Part shown: positions 1-8,049 of the stretch, one piece after another
How positions within the stretch are numbered: the stretch's first letter is position 1
Layout: every line of letters starts with the position of its first letter
NCBI GenBank assembly: GCA_013141015.1
Contig: JABFRT010000001.1
Coordinates: 1-64,000 of the forward strand
Source: Hyphomicrobium sp.
GTDB lineage: Bacteria; Pseudomonadota; Alphaproteobacteria; Rhizobiales; Hyphomicrobiaceae
DNA length: 64,000 nt
Direction of reading: 5' to 3'
The notes under the pieces: model-generated
Told to the model about the DNA's origin: nothing
Database searches by the model: none
Seen by the model: only the letters and a program-made list of their open reading frames with translations
Program-made: the position numbers and the translations under genes

Positions 1-246
1 GCGACGGCATCCGCCGCGTCATCCGCTTTCTAGAAGATATGGATTTGGCAATTCTGTCGGGCTTTCGCCGCGTCCGCCCGCGCGGACTTGGTGGCGGTGA
101 CGACGGAAGACTGGCCGCAACAGCGTGCGGCGTTTGTCGCAGCGCCCGAAGATATCGGCGGGTGCGCAGAAACGCGTTTGAGGCTGGCGAAGCCATCACA
201 AATCGCAACGCCGACGGGCGGCGGTTTTGGCCGTCAGACGCCCTAA
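1..246. other. Window edge, no confident gene
   Basis: No convincing gene. One plus-strand frame is open from 34 and stops at 244-246, just before the convergent DUF2852 gene, but has no ATG and an in-frame stop at 31-33. A second frame is open from position 3 to 368 but runs across the DUF2852 gene. Together they could be the frameshifted 3' end of a gene lying outside the window, but I recognise no family. Confidence 0.25.
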
Positions 247-268
247 ACCCGCGGCCCGGTTTGAGACG

Positions 269-667
269 TCAGGGCGATGGCGTTCCGGTCGATCCGCTTT
301 CGCGCCGTTCCGACATGAACGCGTCGAATTCGGATTTGTCGCGGGCGTGGCGCAACCCGTCGAGGTAAGCGCGGAATTCAGCTCCTTCCGATTCGAGTTT
401 TTCAAGCGTTGCCGCCCGGTAGTCTTCAAACGCGCGATTGCCGGTTGTTTTTGAAGCGGCGTGCCCGCGGGAGAACATCAGTGGTCCGCTGTCGCTATTT
501 GCGCGCGCCGCACGAAGCGCTGCAACGCGTGCTTTGATTTTATTGCCAAGTCCTGCAAAGCGGCCGTTGCGGGTGACGGCGTATGCGGCGGCTGCAAGCG
601 CGAGGGCCGATGTCAACACAACGGGTAGCACATGCAGATGCGGCGGTCCGAACAGGTGTAAGGGCAT
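269..667 (-). CDS. DUF2852-family membrane protein, divergent copy
   Basis: A protein of about 132 residues with one hydrophobic segment near the N-terminus (residues about 12-33) and a charged helical C-terminal half. The C-terminal part, with the DKSEFDAFMSERR stretch and an upstream FEDYRAATLEKLE stretch, is nearly the same as in the neighbour at 769-1254, so the two are paralogues. The N-terminal half differs and lacks the DDYGRPAW opening of typical DUF2852 proteins. The ATG at 667 was chosen over an upstream TTG because AAGGA sits just before it. The role of DUF2852 is unknown; it is a small alphaproteobacterial inner-membrane family. The assignment rests on similarity to the neighbour. 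Confidence 0.6.
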   Translation of the reverse strand: MPLHLFGPPHLHVLPVVLTSALALAAAAYAVTRNGRFAGLGNKIKARVAALRAARANSDSGPLMFSRGHAASKTTGNRAFEDYRAATLEKLESEGAEFRAYLDGLRHARDKSEFDAFMSERRESGSTGTPSP

Positions 668-768
668 CCTGGTGTTCCTTGAAAGACAGGGCAATGTGAA
701 TTGCGAGGCGGCGGCGAACCACCGCCTCGGGTCTGCGAAGCGTCAGGTCAGAACGTCAGGCTTTAACG

Positions 769-1254
769 TCAGGCCGGCGGTTGGTCCGTCGCTGGCGTTT
801 CAGGCGCGGCTGGCGCCGGGCGGTCGCGCCGTTCCGACATGAACGCATCGAACTCGGATTTGTCTTTCGCCTTGCGCAAGCGATCAAGGAAAGTGCGGAA
901 CTCGCGTTCCTCTTCTTCCAGCCGCTTCAAAGTTGCCTGGCGGTAGTCGTCGAAGGCGGCGTTGCCGCTGGAATAGGCCGGGCCAAAGCCGCCCGAGAAA
1001 TTGCGCACTTCGTCCTCGACGCGCGAGCGCGCCTTATCGAATTTGTCGCCGAACTTGTCCGCGAAACGGTTCTGCCACTCGCTGCGATTTTGGCTGCGAT
1101 TGCGTCCACTGCATCCCCAAGAGATGCGTCCACTCCATAACATGTAAGCCAAGATTGCGAGGCCAACCGGCCAGAACAGCACGAAGCCAAGGACCATCAC
1201 GGCGATCCACGCAGGACGCCCGTAATCGTCGAGCCTTGCGACCATCTCAGACAT
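769..1254 (-). CDS. DUF2852 domain membrane protein
   Basis: A 161-residue protein with the DDYGRPAW opening, one strong transmembrane segment (about residues 14-36), and a charged coiled region ending in a LRKAKDKSEFDAFMSERR stretch, which is the pattern I know for DUF2852. The tail is rich in Pro and Ala. The ATG at 1254 is preceded by a GAGG sequence, so it is preferred over the in-frame GTG at 1266. It lies upstream of its paralogue at 269-667 in the same orientation with a gap of about 100 bases, so both may be in one transcript. A perfect 9-bp inverted repeat lies 21 bases before the start. Function is not known. Confidence 0.75.
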   Translation of the reverse strand: MSEMVARLDDYGRPAWIAVMVLGFVLFWPVGLAILAYMLWSGRISWGCSGRNRSQNRSEWQNRFADKFGDKFDKARSRVEDEVRNFSGGFGPAYSSGNAAFDDYRQATLKRLEEEEREFRTFLDRLRKAKDKSEFDAFMSERRDRPAPAAPETPATDQPPA

Positions 1255-1274
1255 CGATACCCTCACTGGTTAAG

Positions 1275-1299
1275 ATGTGAATGTTCATTACATTCACAT
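1275..1299. promoter_or_regulatory. Inverted repeat upstream of the DUF2852 gene
   Basis: Perfect 9-bp arms, ATGTGAATG and CATTCACAT, separated by 7 bases. It sits between the divergent DUF2852 and hicA genes, close to the DUF2852 start. Its position and symmetry suit a dimeric repressor operator; the binding protein is not known. Confidence 0.5.
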
Positions 1300-1348
1300 A
1301 GGTAAGAGGCAGGAGGCAAGGGATCAAGGGGGTGGGCGGGGATTTTTA

Positions 1349-1370
1349 GGGGTGGTGGTGGAACCACCCC
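1349..1370. repeat. 8-bp hairpin before hicAB
   Basis: GGGGTGGT and ACCACCCC pair around a 6-base loop, directly upstream of the putative hicAB promoter. It could end leftward read-through or be part of a control site. No T-run follows, so the terminator reading is weak. Confidence 0.35.
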
Positions 1371-1376
1371 GGACAC

Positions 1377-1406
1377 TTGCTTGAAAGATCTTAGTGTGTA
1401 TATATT
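1377..1406 (+). promoter_or_regulatory. Putative hicAB promoter
   Basis: TTGCTT at 1377-1382 and TATATT at 1401-1406 are separated by 18 bases, giving a sigma70-like promoter about 20 bases before the hicA ATG. Judged by eye; HicB usually represses its own promoter, so this is the expected target. Confidence 0.35.
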
Positions 1407-1426
1407 TGCGCATAATTGGGACGCCT

Positions 1427-1624
1427 ATGAATTTTGAGACCAATACCCGCAAAATCGTGGCGCGGCTCGAACGCGACGGCTGGCAGCGGCGCGACAGCGG
1501 CGGGCACGATATTTACAAACATCCGGCGCGGCCTGGCCGCATCATTGTTCCGCGCCACAGAGAGCAGTCGATTGGCGTGGCGCGATCGATCGCCAAAGTC
1601 GCCGGATGGCAGGACAAGGAGTGA
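1427..1624 (+). CDS. hicA: HicA toxin (mRNA interferase)
   Basis: A 65-residue protein of HicA/YcfA size. It has the dsRBD-like HicA pattern: an N-terminal helix with KIVARLERDGW, a strand with the catalytic His in GGHDIYKHP, then a basic strand (GRIIVPRH) and a C-terminal helix with KVAGW. HicA toxins are ribosome-independent RNases that cleave mRNA when not bound by HicB. The ATG at 1427 gives the normal family length; an in-frame start at 1394 would add an unlikely 11 residues. The antitoxin gene follows after 5 bases, as is normal for the pair. Confidence 0.88.
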   Translation: MNFETNTRKIVARLERDGWQRRDSGGHDIYKHPARPGRIIVPRHREQSIGVARSIAKVAGWQDKE

Positions 1625-1629
1625 GATCA

Positions 1630-2034
1630 ATGGCCCGGTATATCGCACTCGTAGACGGCGCCGAGTCGACGTGGGGTGTGCGCATTCCCGATTTTCCCGG
1701 TTGCTTCGGCGCGGGCGCGACAATGGACGCCGCCGTCGATGACGCAACGCGCGCGTTGCGCGAATTTGCGGCCGACATGGTCGCTGACGGCGAAGCACTT
1801 CCTGCTCCACGCTCTTGGCAGGACATCAAAGCGGAGCTCGCAGCCGAGGGCGAGCCCATCGATCTCGTCGTCTACATTCCGCTGCTGCTTGATAAGGCGC
1901 GGCCCGTGCGCGCCAACATTTCGCTCGACGCGGGCTTGCTGGAGACCATCGACCGCGAGGCCCGTGCGCGCGGCCTGACGCGGTCGGCATTTCTCGCGAG
2001 CGCCGCGGTGGACAAGATCGCGGCGGGGCGCTGA
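1630..2034 (+). CDS. hicB: HicB antitoxin
   Basis: A 134-residue protein with two parts. The N-terminal half has the HicB partial RNase H-like fold pattern, with a WGVRIPDFPGC motif followed by an A-rich helix. The C-terminal part (about residues 95-134) looks like a ribbon-helix-helix DNA-binding domain, with a RANISLDAGLLETID strand-helix and a LTRSAFLASAA helix. HicB binds and neutralises HicA and represses the operon. The ATG at 1630 starts at the conserved MARYIAL strand and lies 5 bases after the hicA stop; an in-frame start at 1606 would overlap hicA. Confidence 0.87.
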   Translation: MARYIALVDGAESTWGVRIPDFPGCFGAGATMDAAVDDATRALREFAADMVADGEALPAPRSWQDIKAELAAEGEPIDLVVYIPLLLDKARPVRANISLDAGLLETIDREARARGLTRSAFLASAAVDKIAAGR

Positions 2035-2038
2035 ACCC

Positions 2039-2680
2039 TCACCCCTTCCCAACCCCCAACCCATCCAAATACAGCAGCACGGCTGCGTCCAAGAGGTCCT
2101 CGGGCGGCATCGGGATGGGGCGGCGCGCGCCGTCGCCGCGGGCGAACAGTGACGCGATGCCGTGCGACAGCGCCCAGATATGCAGCGCCATCATCATCAC
2201 CGGCGGACGCTTGCCCTCGGGCATAGTGGCAACCAGCGCCGCGCAGGCGTTTTTCAAAACATCGAACGCGCGGTCGCCGGCCGTGTGTAACTCCGGGAAC
2301 GCGACGAAGGCGAGGCCCGATTCAAACATCGCTGAATATTGCGCCGGTTCACGCCGCGCGAAATCGAGATAGGCGCGGCCCAGCCGGTTGAACGCTGTGC
2401 GCACGTCCGGCTTGCCGCCGTTCCAGGCGGCGGTCAATCGGGCCTCAAACGCTGCAAAGCCGCGCGCTGCCACATCTGCCATCAAGGCTTCACGGTCGCG
2501 GTAGTGCCGGTAGGGTGCGGCCGGGCTGACACCTGCAGCGCGCGCCGCCTCGGCAAACGAAAATCCGGACGGGCCCTTTTGCGCAATCAGATCCAGCGCC
2601 GCCTTGATCAAGGCTTCGCGCAGGTTTCCATGATGATAGCCGCGGCGCGCGCCGGAGCTTGAATCACGATCAAATGACAT
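2039..2680 (-). CDS. TetR/AcrR family regulator (WHG-type C-terminus)
   Basis: A 213-residue one-domain repressor. Residues about 14-65 form the TetR helix-turn-helix: YHHGNLREALIKAALDLI, then FSFAEAARAAGVSPAAPYRHY. The YHHGNLR opening and the C-terminal LHIWALSHGIASL region match TetR members with the WHG ligand-binding domain. The target cannot be read off; TetR proteins often control a divergent neighbour, here the secreted protein at 2834. It ends 4 bases after hicB, convergent with it. No autoregulatory palindrome was obvious in the 153-base upstream gap. Confidence 0.85.
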   Translation of the reverse strand: MSFDRDSSSGARRGYHHGNLREALIKAALDLIAQKGPSGFSFAEAARAAGVSPAAPYRHYRDREALMADVAARGFAAFEARLTAAWNGGKPDVRTAFNRLGRAYLDFARREPAQYSAMFESGLAFVAFPELHTAGDRAFDVLKNACAALVATMPEGKRPPVMMMALHIWALSHGIASLFARGDGARRPIPMPPEDLLDAAVLLYLDGLGVGKG

Positions 2681-2833
2681 GGCGCCCTTCTAGCCGGTTT
2701 GCCGCCCGCATGCACGCGGCGCGCAGAGGAGACCTGCCAAAAAGGCACAATTGGCCGCGACGGATTTAGCTGCAGCCGCCCGTTTCTGGTTTTAACATCC
2801 GGCGGGGGGATGCAGCATTTGCAGCAGGATGAG

Positions 2834-3364
2834 ATGACGATGCTTCACCACAATTGCGGCCAGCGGCCGCGCGCCTTTTGGGTGGCCGGTTTGGCGGTGT
2901 TCAGCCTCGCGCTGCCGGTGCTCTCCAGCCGCGGCGACGCGGCAACCAAGCCTTCCAATTGGTCCACGGAAACGAAGGGTGCGGCAGCATCAGATGGCGC
3001 GACCGTCAATCCGATGTGCAGTGCCATTGAACGCAATCTCAACCTGCATATTGCGAGTATGAAGGCGTTGCGCGTGGCTATCGACAAAGCGGCAAGCGCT
3101 CCACCCTCGACCGTGGCTGGCGCGATTCAAGGAATTTTTGGCAAAGCGGAGCCCAACACAAAAGTCGCCGAGCAGACGCGCAAACTCGCTAACGAGCGCA
3201 AGGCCGCCGATGGCCTGAATGGCATGTTGAAAGCCACGCAATGCGCGGCGATTGATATCGATGCGGCTCTTGCCAGTGCACCTGGCACCGCGCACACAGG
3301 CCCCGAAGCGCCGAAAGAGGCGCCGGAACTGTTGCGGTTACCGCAAGATGGGGTTGTGCGCTGA
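2834..3364 (+). CDS. Hypothetical secreted protein
   Basis: A protein of about 176 residues whose family I do not recognise. After the ATG at 2834 there is a basic start, then a hydrophobic stretch (WVAGLAVFSLALPVLSS) ending near SRGDA, which looks like a signal peptide. The mature part is Ala- and Lys-rich with helical segments and two or three Cys, and ends in a low-complexity Pro/Glu tail. The ORF is open further upstream to 2699, but that extension lacks signal-peptide character at its start. It is divergent from the TetR gene, which may regulate it. Its ORF is longer and better placed than the opposite-strand alternatives. Confidence 0.5.
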   Translation: MTMLHHNCGQRPRAFWVAGLAVFSLALPVLSSRGDAATKPSNWSTETKGAAASDGATVNPMCSAIERNLNLHIASMKALRVAIDKAASAPPSTVAGAIQGIFGKAEPNTKVAEQTRKLANERKAADGLNGMLKATQCAAIDIDAALASAPGTAHTGPEAPKEAPELLRLPQDGVVR

Positions 3365-3386
3365 GCCGCATAACGATGCGCAGCGT

Positions 3387-4076
3387 CTACTTGCAAATCC
3401 GCATCAATCCGTCGCGGCCATGACGGGCCAGATCGACGTGGAAATGGTCTTTGTGGTTGCTGTCGTAGTTCGGGCCGAGCACGGTCGTGAAGGTGCTGCA
3501 GGCGCCGGAGTGGACTTCGCGCAGGAAGGCGCGCTCCTGTTCGGTGCCGTACCACCCGCCTTTGACAGTGATGATCTCGCCGCTGGCCAGCGTGAAGCGA
3601 GAAACGTCGAGCGCGTTGGCGTAACCGTGTTCCGACAAGCGGCCGCCGCTTTGGTGGTTGATCGGCCGGCAGGCGTAAGACGCGGCAACCGTGACTTCGG
3701 CCAGCGATTGGCGGAAATGGAAGCGGGCGGCGGGTTCGACAACTTCGGCAATCCAGCGGTCGACCTGCGGGATCATCGGGCAGCGCAGCATGGCCGGCGG
3801 CTTCATGGACACGCGTCCGCCGTTGGCCGCTGACATTTCATAGGGGCTTTCGGTGCCGCAAACGCTCGGGCCGCCAAGCGCCGACTTGGCGCGCACGAAA
3901 TTCGATTGGCGGACCGCGCCGGAGGCGATGCAGGCCTGCTCTTCAGCGGAGCGCCACGGCTCTTTCTTGGCGACGAAATCGACGTTGCTGGAGGAGCCAC
4001 AGCCCCATAGCAGCACCAATCCTGACATCATCAGGAGGCTGAGGGGCAAGAATACTCGGATACGACGCAATACCAT
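3387..4076 (-). CDS. Extensin-like family lipoprotein
   Basis: A protein of about 229 residues with an N-terminal hydrophobic stretch and Cys26 in an LWGC sequence, a near-lipobox with Trp at an unusual position. The body has the bacterial extensin-like C-domain pattern: a C..P.....RW.A.V.P.A stretch, a CRP.N..SGGRLSEH stretch, HGYANALDVSRF, and HKDHFHVD. The His and Asp residues in the last two resemble the zinc ligands of M15-type peptidases, so a cell-wall role is possible, but no activity is established for the family. The start at 4076 gives the lipoprotein signal; the ORF opens up to 4199 without signal features. Confidence 0.78.
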   Translation of the reverse strand: MVLRRIRVFLPLSLLMMSGLVLLWGCGSSSNVDFVAKKEPWRSAEEQACIASGAVRQSNFVRAKSALGGPSVCGTESPYEMSAANGGRVSMKPPAMLRCPMIPQVDRWIAEVVEPAARFHFRQSLAEVTVAASYACRPINHQSGGRLSEHGYANALDVSRFTLASGEIITVKGGWYGTEQERAFLREVHSGACSTFTTVLGPNYDSNHKDHFHVDLARHGRDGLMRICK

Positions 4077-4582
4077 GACGGCGCACACTACCCGCAACTT
4101 GGTTAACGACGGCTTAACCCCTTCAAATCCCCGCTCATCATGTCGTCCGCCAATCCGGCCCATTTGCGTCTGGCAGGCGGCGGACCTGGGGCGGCTCAAA
4201 ATAATGGCGGTGTGGACTGCCTAAAAGTTATCCACAGGATGTTGCGATGTGCTCAGAGCGTGAAACCGGCTCGTCATATGCTCAAGCTAGGAAGCCCATG
4301 CTCCAGTCTCAAAGGAGCTGGGCCGGACAATGTACTGAGTATCCGTCCCAAAGAGACGCACTGAGGGGTCTGACGGTTGGTATCGCGTCGGGTCGGACTC
4401 TGTTGGCTGAGCTCGTTTTGCGTACAGCTAGGCCAGTGCGCACGATTGCCAAGACACGTGGTCTGGCCCTGGCGAAAGACGTTTGGCAAAAGGCTGGCCG
4501 GTTCTGAAGGCAACACCCCGTCTGCCCTCTTCAGAATCAACCCGTCGCTCGCCAGGGCCGTCTTTCGCCAGGGTATCAATCA
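4077..4582. other. Non-coding gap with a large stem-loop
   Basis: About 500 bases with no credible gene: the open frames here are short, overlap each other on both strands and match no family I know. The left end should hold the promoter of the extensin-like gene. The right end holds a nested inverted repeat (4467-4573), annotated separately. Confidence 0.5.
4467..4573. repeat. Nested inverted repeat / long hairpin
   Basis: Outer arms of 15 bp, CCCTGGCGAAAGACG at 4467-4481 and its exact complement at 4559-4573, enclose inner arms TTCTGAAG (4502-4509) and CTTCAGAA (4529-4536). The right outer arm begins 10 bases past the stop of the alpha/beta hydrolase gene on the minus strand, so it could end or stabilise that transcript. 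It could also be a remnant of a small mobile repeat or part of a small RNA. Confidence 0.5.
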
Positions 4583-5386
4583 TCAAGACTTGAGGAAGCT
4601 AAGCACCTCGGCTTTGTAGGCTGCGTCGCCGACGGCTTTCATGTGTTCGCGGCCTGGAATGACGAAGGCTTTCGCGCCGGTTATCAGCTTAGCAAGTTCG
4701 TCAGGTGACCCGCCGATCACATCATGCTCGCCAACCGCCACCAGCACAGGGCTGGCAATCGTCGCGATCATCTCGGCTGCCAGTTTGGCGCGCGATGAAC
4801 GGATGCAGGCGGCGAGCGCCTTCAAATCGCTTTTGGTTTGCTCGGCAAAAGCGCGGAATGTGCGCGCCGTCGGGTTCGTTACATCGTCGATGCTCGCCGC
4901 TTCGAGCGCGTGCGCAATCGGCCCTGTACCGGCCATGCCGCGCACCATGTTGATGCCGAGGCCGCCGAATACGATGCGCGACACGCGTTCGGGATGGGCA
5001 ATGGCAAGAAAGGCCGCGATGCGCGCGCCCATCGAATAGCCCATGACGTGGGCGCGTTTGATGCCGAGGTGATCGAGCAGGCGGCGGGCGTCTTCGGCCA
5101 TCAGCGGCGAGCCATAGTCGGCTAGGTCGTACAACTTGGCGCTGTGGCCGTGGCCGCGGTTGTCGAAGGCAATGACGCGATATCCGGCGCGGCGCAAAAC
5201 CTCGACCCAGCCCGGCGCGGTCCAGTTCATGGCGATATTGGAGGCAAAGCCGTGGATCAGCAGGATCGGCTCCAGCGGCGGCACCGCGGGCGCGGCGCTT
5301 TCCGCAGTCCCCTGTTCAAGTTTGGGGGGCACGTCGATATAGGCGATTTTGACGCCCGCACTGTCGAAAAACTTGATGTCTGTCAT
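4583..5386 (-). CDS. Alpha/beta hydrolase
   Basis: A 267-residue cytoplasmic hydrolase. Seen: the oxyanion-region LLIHGFASN (about 42-50), the FDNRGHGHS turn (about 74-82), the nucleophile elbow GYSMGA with Ser118, a candidate acid Asp222 in GEHDVI, and catalytic His248 in GREHMK. This order and spacing match the esterase/C-C hydrolase branch of the superfamily. The natural substrate cannot be told. It is divergent from the CHCC zinc-finger gene at 5489. A long stem-loop lies just past its stop. Confidence 0.88.
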   Translation of the reverse strand: MTDIKFFDSAGVKIAYIDVPPKLEQGTAESAAPAVPPLEPILLIHGFASNIAMNWTAPGWVEVLRRAGYRVIAFDNRGHGHSAKLYDLADYGSPLMAEDARRLLDHLGIKRAHVMGYSMGARIAAFLAIAHPERVSRIVFGGLGINMVRGMAGTGPIAHALEAASIDDVTNPTARTFRAFAEQTKSDLKALAACIRSSRAKLAAEMIATIASPVLVAVGEHDVIGGSPDELAKLITGAKAFVIPGREHMKAVGDAAYKAEVLSFLKS

Positions 5387-5488
5387 GTCCTGCCTGCGGC
5401 GAATGGAGGAGTGTTGTCCCCTATCGCGCCAGCAACTTCAACGGTATCTTCGGCGGACAAATTCGAACATGAGACAAGAGGCACGAGC

Positions 5489-5731
5489 ATGGCCGGCGGA
5501 CTTATTCCCCACTTCGCCAATGATGCAGGCACCGAACGCATCTTCATCGGTGTCAAGGAATTCAATTGCATGGGTGCGCGCGCGCCGTTCGATCACCCCC
5601 ACGTCTATCTCGATATGGGCCAGGACAGCCAAATTCTCTGCCCTTATTGCTCGACGCTGTATGTCCACGACGCGCGGCTTGCCGAAAACGAAAGCGATCC
5701 GAAGGGCAGCCTCGTCTCAGACGCCGCCTAA
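5489..5731 (+). CDS. CHCC zinc-finger domain protein
   Basis: A compact 80-residue protein with Cys27, His36/His38, Cys51 and Cys54, in the pattern FNCMG...HPHVYLDMG...CPYCS. This is the zf-CHCC family, related to the zinc subunit NDUFS6 of mitochondrial complex I, and common as a short stand-alone protein in alphaproteobacteria. By homology it may help complex I, but that role is not shown for the bacterial proteins. The ATG at 5489 gives the normal length. A flavin monooxygenase gene follows after 38 bases in the same direction. Confidence 0.82.
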   Translation: MAGGLIPHFANDAGTERIFIGVKEFNCMGARAPFDHPHVYLDMGQDSQILCPYCSTLYVHDARLAENESDPKGSLVSDAA

Positions 5732-5769
5732 GCCGGCATCGGTGCGCAGGGTATTTGGGGGCGCATCCC

Positions 5770-6981
5770 ATGAGTAAAAAAAGACCAGCGAAAAATATCC
5801 CGGACGACGCTGTGCCAGAGAGGATTGTCATTGCCGGCGCTGGCATCGGCGGTCTGACGGCTGCATTGGCATTGTCCCGGCGCGGCGTTGCATCCGAGGT
5901 GTTCGAACGCCGCGAGGCGCTGTCGGAAGCGGGTGCCGGTATTCAGCTGGGGCCGAACGCGACCAAGGTGCTTGCGGGTCTTGGTATCCTTGAATCCGTG
6001 CGTGTGTTCTCAAGCGAACCCGATCACTTGCGCGTGCACGACGGACAATCCGGCCGCGTGCTGGCGCGCATGCCGCTTGGCCAATGGATGCGTGAACGAC
6101 ATGGCGCACCCTATTTGACAGTGCATCGGCAGGACCTGCACCGCGCCCTGTCAAGCGCTATACAAGGCGATCCGCTGATCACGGTCTCGCCGGGCCGGGA
6201 CGTTGTCTCGTTCCTCCACCGCCCGGATGGCGTTGATATTTCCATGGGCAATGGGGAATGTCTGGCCGCCACCGCACTGATCGCGGCTGATGGGCTGTGG
6301 TCGAAACTTCGGGCGCAGGTGACGCCCACAGCCGCCCCGAAGCCAGCCGGCAAATGCGCCTACCGGACTGTTGTGCCGCTGGCGGCCTTACCGCCCTTGT
6401 TGAGCGCTAACGACGTCCACATTTGGCTCGCACCGGGCGCCCACATTGTTCACTATCCCGTGCGCCAAGGCAGTGAAGTCGCGGTCGTCGTTGTTATTGA
6501 CGGCGTTGCCTCGCACGAATCCTGGAACAGCGCGGCATCGGTTGATGCCCTGCGCGCGTCACCCATCTCAGGGTTCGCCGCGCACGTGCGCGACTTTATT
6601 TTTGCAAACCACGTCTGGCGCATGTGGCCGCTGCAGAAGCTTGCACCCGTCGAGCGCTGGACCAACGGCGCCACCGCGTTGCTGGGTGATGCAGCCCATC
6701 CGATGCTGCCGTTTTTCGCCCAAGGCGGCGGTATGGCGATTGAAGATGCCGCCGTTCTTGCAAAGAATATCGCTGGGGATGGAACACTGCCGGATCGGCT
6801 CTATGCGTATGAAGTTGAGCGAAAGGCGCGCGTCAACCGCGTTGTCACCGCGTCGAAAACCAACGGCCGCATCTATCATCTCGATGGGCCGATGGCGTTG
6901 GCGCGTAATGGCGTGCTCGCGGCGGCCCCCCCCGGCTTGATGATGCGCCGTTACGATTGGCTGTATGGCTGGACGGCGTGA
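5770..6981 (+). CDS. FAD-dependent aromatic monooxygenase
   Basis: A 403-residue class A flavoprotein hydroxylase. Near the N-terminus is the Rossmann FAD motif IVIAGAGIGGLTAALAL (about residues 19-35) with an acidic FERRE end of strand 2. Later come a DG-type motif (ALIAADGLWSKLR) and the GDAAHPMLPFFAQGGG motif that binds the FAD ribityl and pyrophosphate. The pattern resembles salicylate and 3-hydroxybenzoate hydroxylases, which use NAD(P)H and O2. The substrate is not predictable here and no ring-cleavage genes lie nearby. The start at 5770 removes a long N-terminal extension that overlaps the preceding gene. It converges on the EutR-like gene. Confidence 0.85.
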   Translation: MSKKRPAKNIPDDAVPERIVIAGAGIGGLTAALALSRRGVASEVFERREALSEAGAGIQLGPNATKVLAGLGILESVRVFSSEPDHLRVHDGQSGRVLARMPLGQWMRERHGAPYLTVHRQDLHRALSSAIQGDPLITVSPGRDVVSFLHRPDGVDISMGNGECLAATALIAADGLWSKLRAQVTPTAAPKPAGKCAYRTVVPLAALPPLLSANDVHIWLAPGAHIVHYPVRQGSEVAVVVVIDGVASHESWNSAASVDALRASPISGFAAHVRDFIFANHVWRMWPLQKLAPVERWTNGATALLGDAAHPMLPFFAQGGGMAIEDAAVLAKNIAGDGTLPDRLYAYEVERKARVNRVVTASKTNGRIYHLDGPMALARNGVLAAAPPGLMMRRYDWLYGWTA

Positions 6982-7005
6982 GGCGCAAGCGCGCGTGTAG
7001 CGCGG

Positions 7006-8049
7006 CTATGACGTGGCAATACCCGAACCGTGGAACCGGCGATAGGTTTCCGACGGCAATTCGCCGAACATCGCCCGGTAGTCGCTTGCGAACCGGCCGA
7101 AGTGCCAGAAGCCCCACGTGGTGGCCGCGTCTGTCACCGATTTTGCTGTCTTGATCGCCCGCCGCGCGCCATTCAAGCGTACGATTTTCAAGAATGCCGC
7201 GGGGCTAATGCCAAGCACGTCCTGGAAGCAATATTGCAGATTCCGCCGGCTGATTCCAATCGCCCGGCACAAATCGGCAACGTTCATCGGCGTATCAGGG
7301 TGGTCCATGACCAAGCCGCGTGCGGTGGCAACGATCAACCAACGCTTGGCCGGTGCAATCGACGGCCCGGTATCGGGTTGTTCGTCAGTCAGCGCCTGGG
7401 CGAGTGTTGATACGAGTGCACCCTTCATGGCTCTTCCGTGCGCTGCATCATCGATGAGTTGCGGGGAGTTGTTGAGCACATCGAACGCACCCAAAATCAT
7501 CTGGCGCAGCGCGGACGTTGACTTGGGGTTGGCTCTGCGCAAGTGCGCTTCACGCAATGTCGGGAAGACGGCCTGTTGCTCATCGTCACCGAACGATGCC
7601 GCAAGATCGTCGATATCGACCACGATGCCGCCCATCACCGATCCGCAAGGTGTGTGAAACTCGAAGCCGTCGCGCCCGGAGAATACGTGCAGCGCCTCTC
7701 CCGCCGTGGCGGCGCCGCAGAAATTGGCGGTGCCTGCGAACCGCACCGGTACGCCGACGGCGCAAAGATTGGACGGCAGCACGCCGGTCTGGAAAAGCTC
7801 GTTGTCGGTCTGTTCGACGAAGAGGTGAATGCCGCTGAAACTCGTCTCAGAAATTGAACCGTTAAATACTCCAGCCGATAACTGCGCGTAGCTCTGGTTC
7901 CATCCGCGCAGCAAAGCGGCTTGCTCATCGACGTCGTGTGTGATGACGGAACTCAACGTAGCGGCCATGCCGGCGGGCGGGCACGTTCCGGCACAAGCGG
8001 ATGATTGTCCCAAGGTCATTTTCTTCGCTTCGCAGTGTTTACAGCTCAC
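7006..8049 (-). CDS. eutR: AraC-family regulator, EutR-like
   Basis: A 347-residue regulator with a long N-terminal effector domain and a C-terminal AraC double helix-turn-helix (about residues 235-342). The first HTH has NVADLCRAIGISRRNLQYCF and the second WGFWHFGRFASDYRAMFGE. The QYCFQDVLGISP stretch recalls EutR, the activator of ethanolamine genes that senses ethanolamine plus adenosylcobalamin. It is divergent from the ethanolamine permease and eutBC, which supports this. The exact start is uncertain: ATG codons at 8049 and 8019 are both possible. The N-terminus is Cys-rich (CKHCEAKK), which is not typical. Confidence 0.75.
   Translation of the reverse strand: MSCKHCEAKKMTLGQSSACAGTCPPAGMAATLSSVITHDVDEQAALLRGWNQSYAQLSAGVFNGSISETSFSGIHLFVEQTDNELFQTGVLPSNLCAVGVPVRFAGTANFCGAATAGEALHVFSGRDGFEFHTPCGSVMGGIVVDIDDLAASFGDDEQQAVFPTLREAHLRRANPKSTSALRQMILGAFDVLNNSPQLIDDAAHGRAMKGALVSTLAQALTDEQPDTGPSIAPAKRWLIVATARGLVMDHPDTPMNVADLCRAIGISRRNLQYCFQDVLGISPAAFLKIVRLNGARRAIKTAKSVTDAATTWGFWHFGRFASDYRAMFGELPSETYRRFHGSGIATS

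Noticed and set aside
39-368. 109-codon plus-strand ORF at the window start
   Set aside because: Arg-rich, overlaps the DUF2852 gene on the other strand and shows no family pattern.
4140-4619. Several short ORFs on both strands between the extensin-like and hydrolase genes
   Set aside because: Mutually overlapping, without start signals or family likeness; some run through the inverted repeat.
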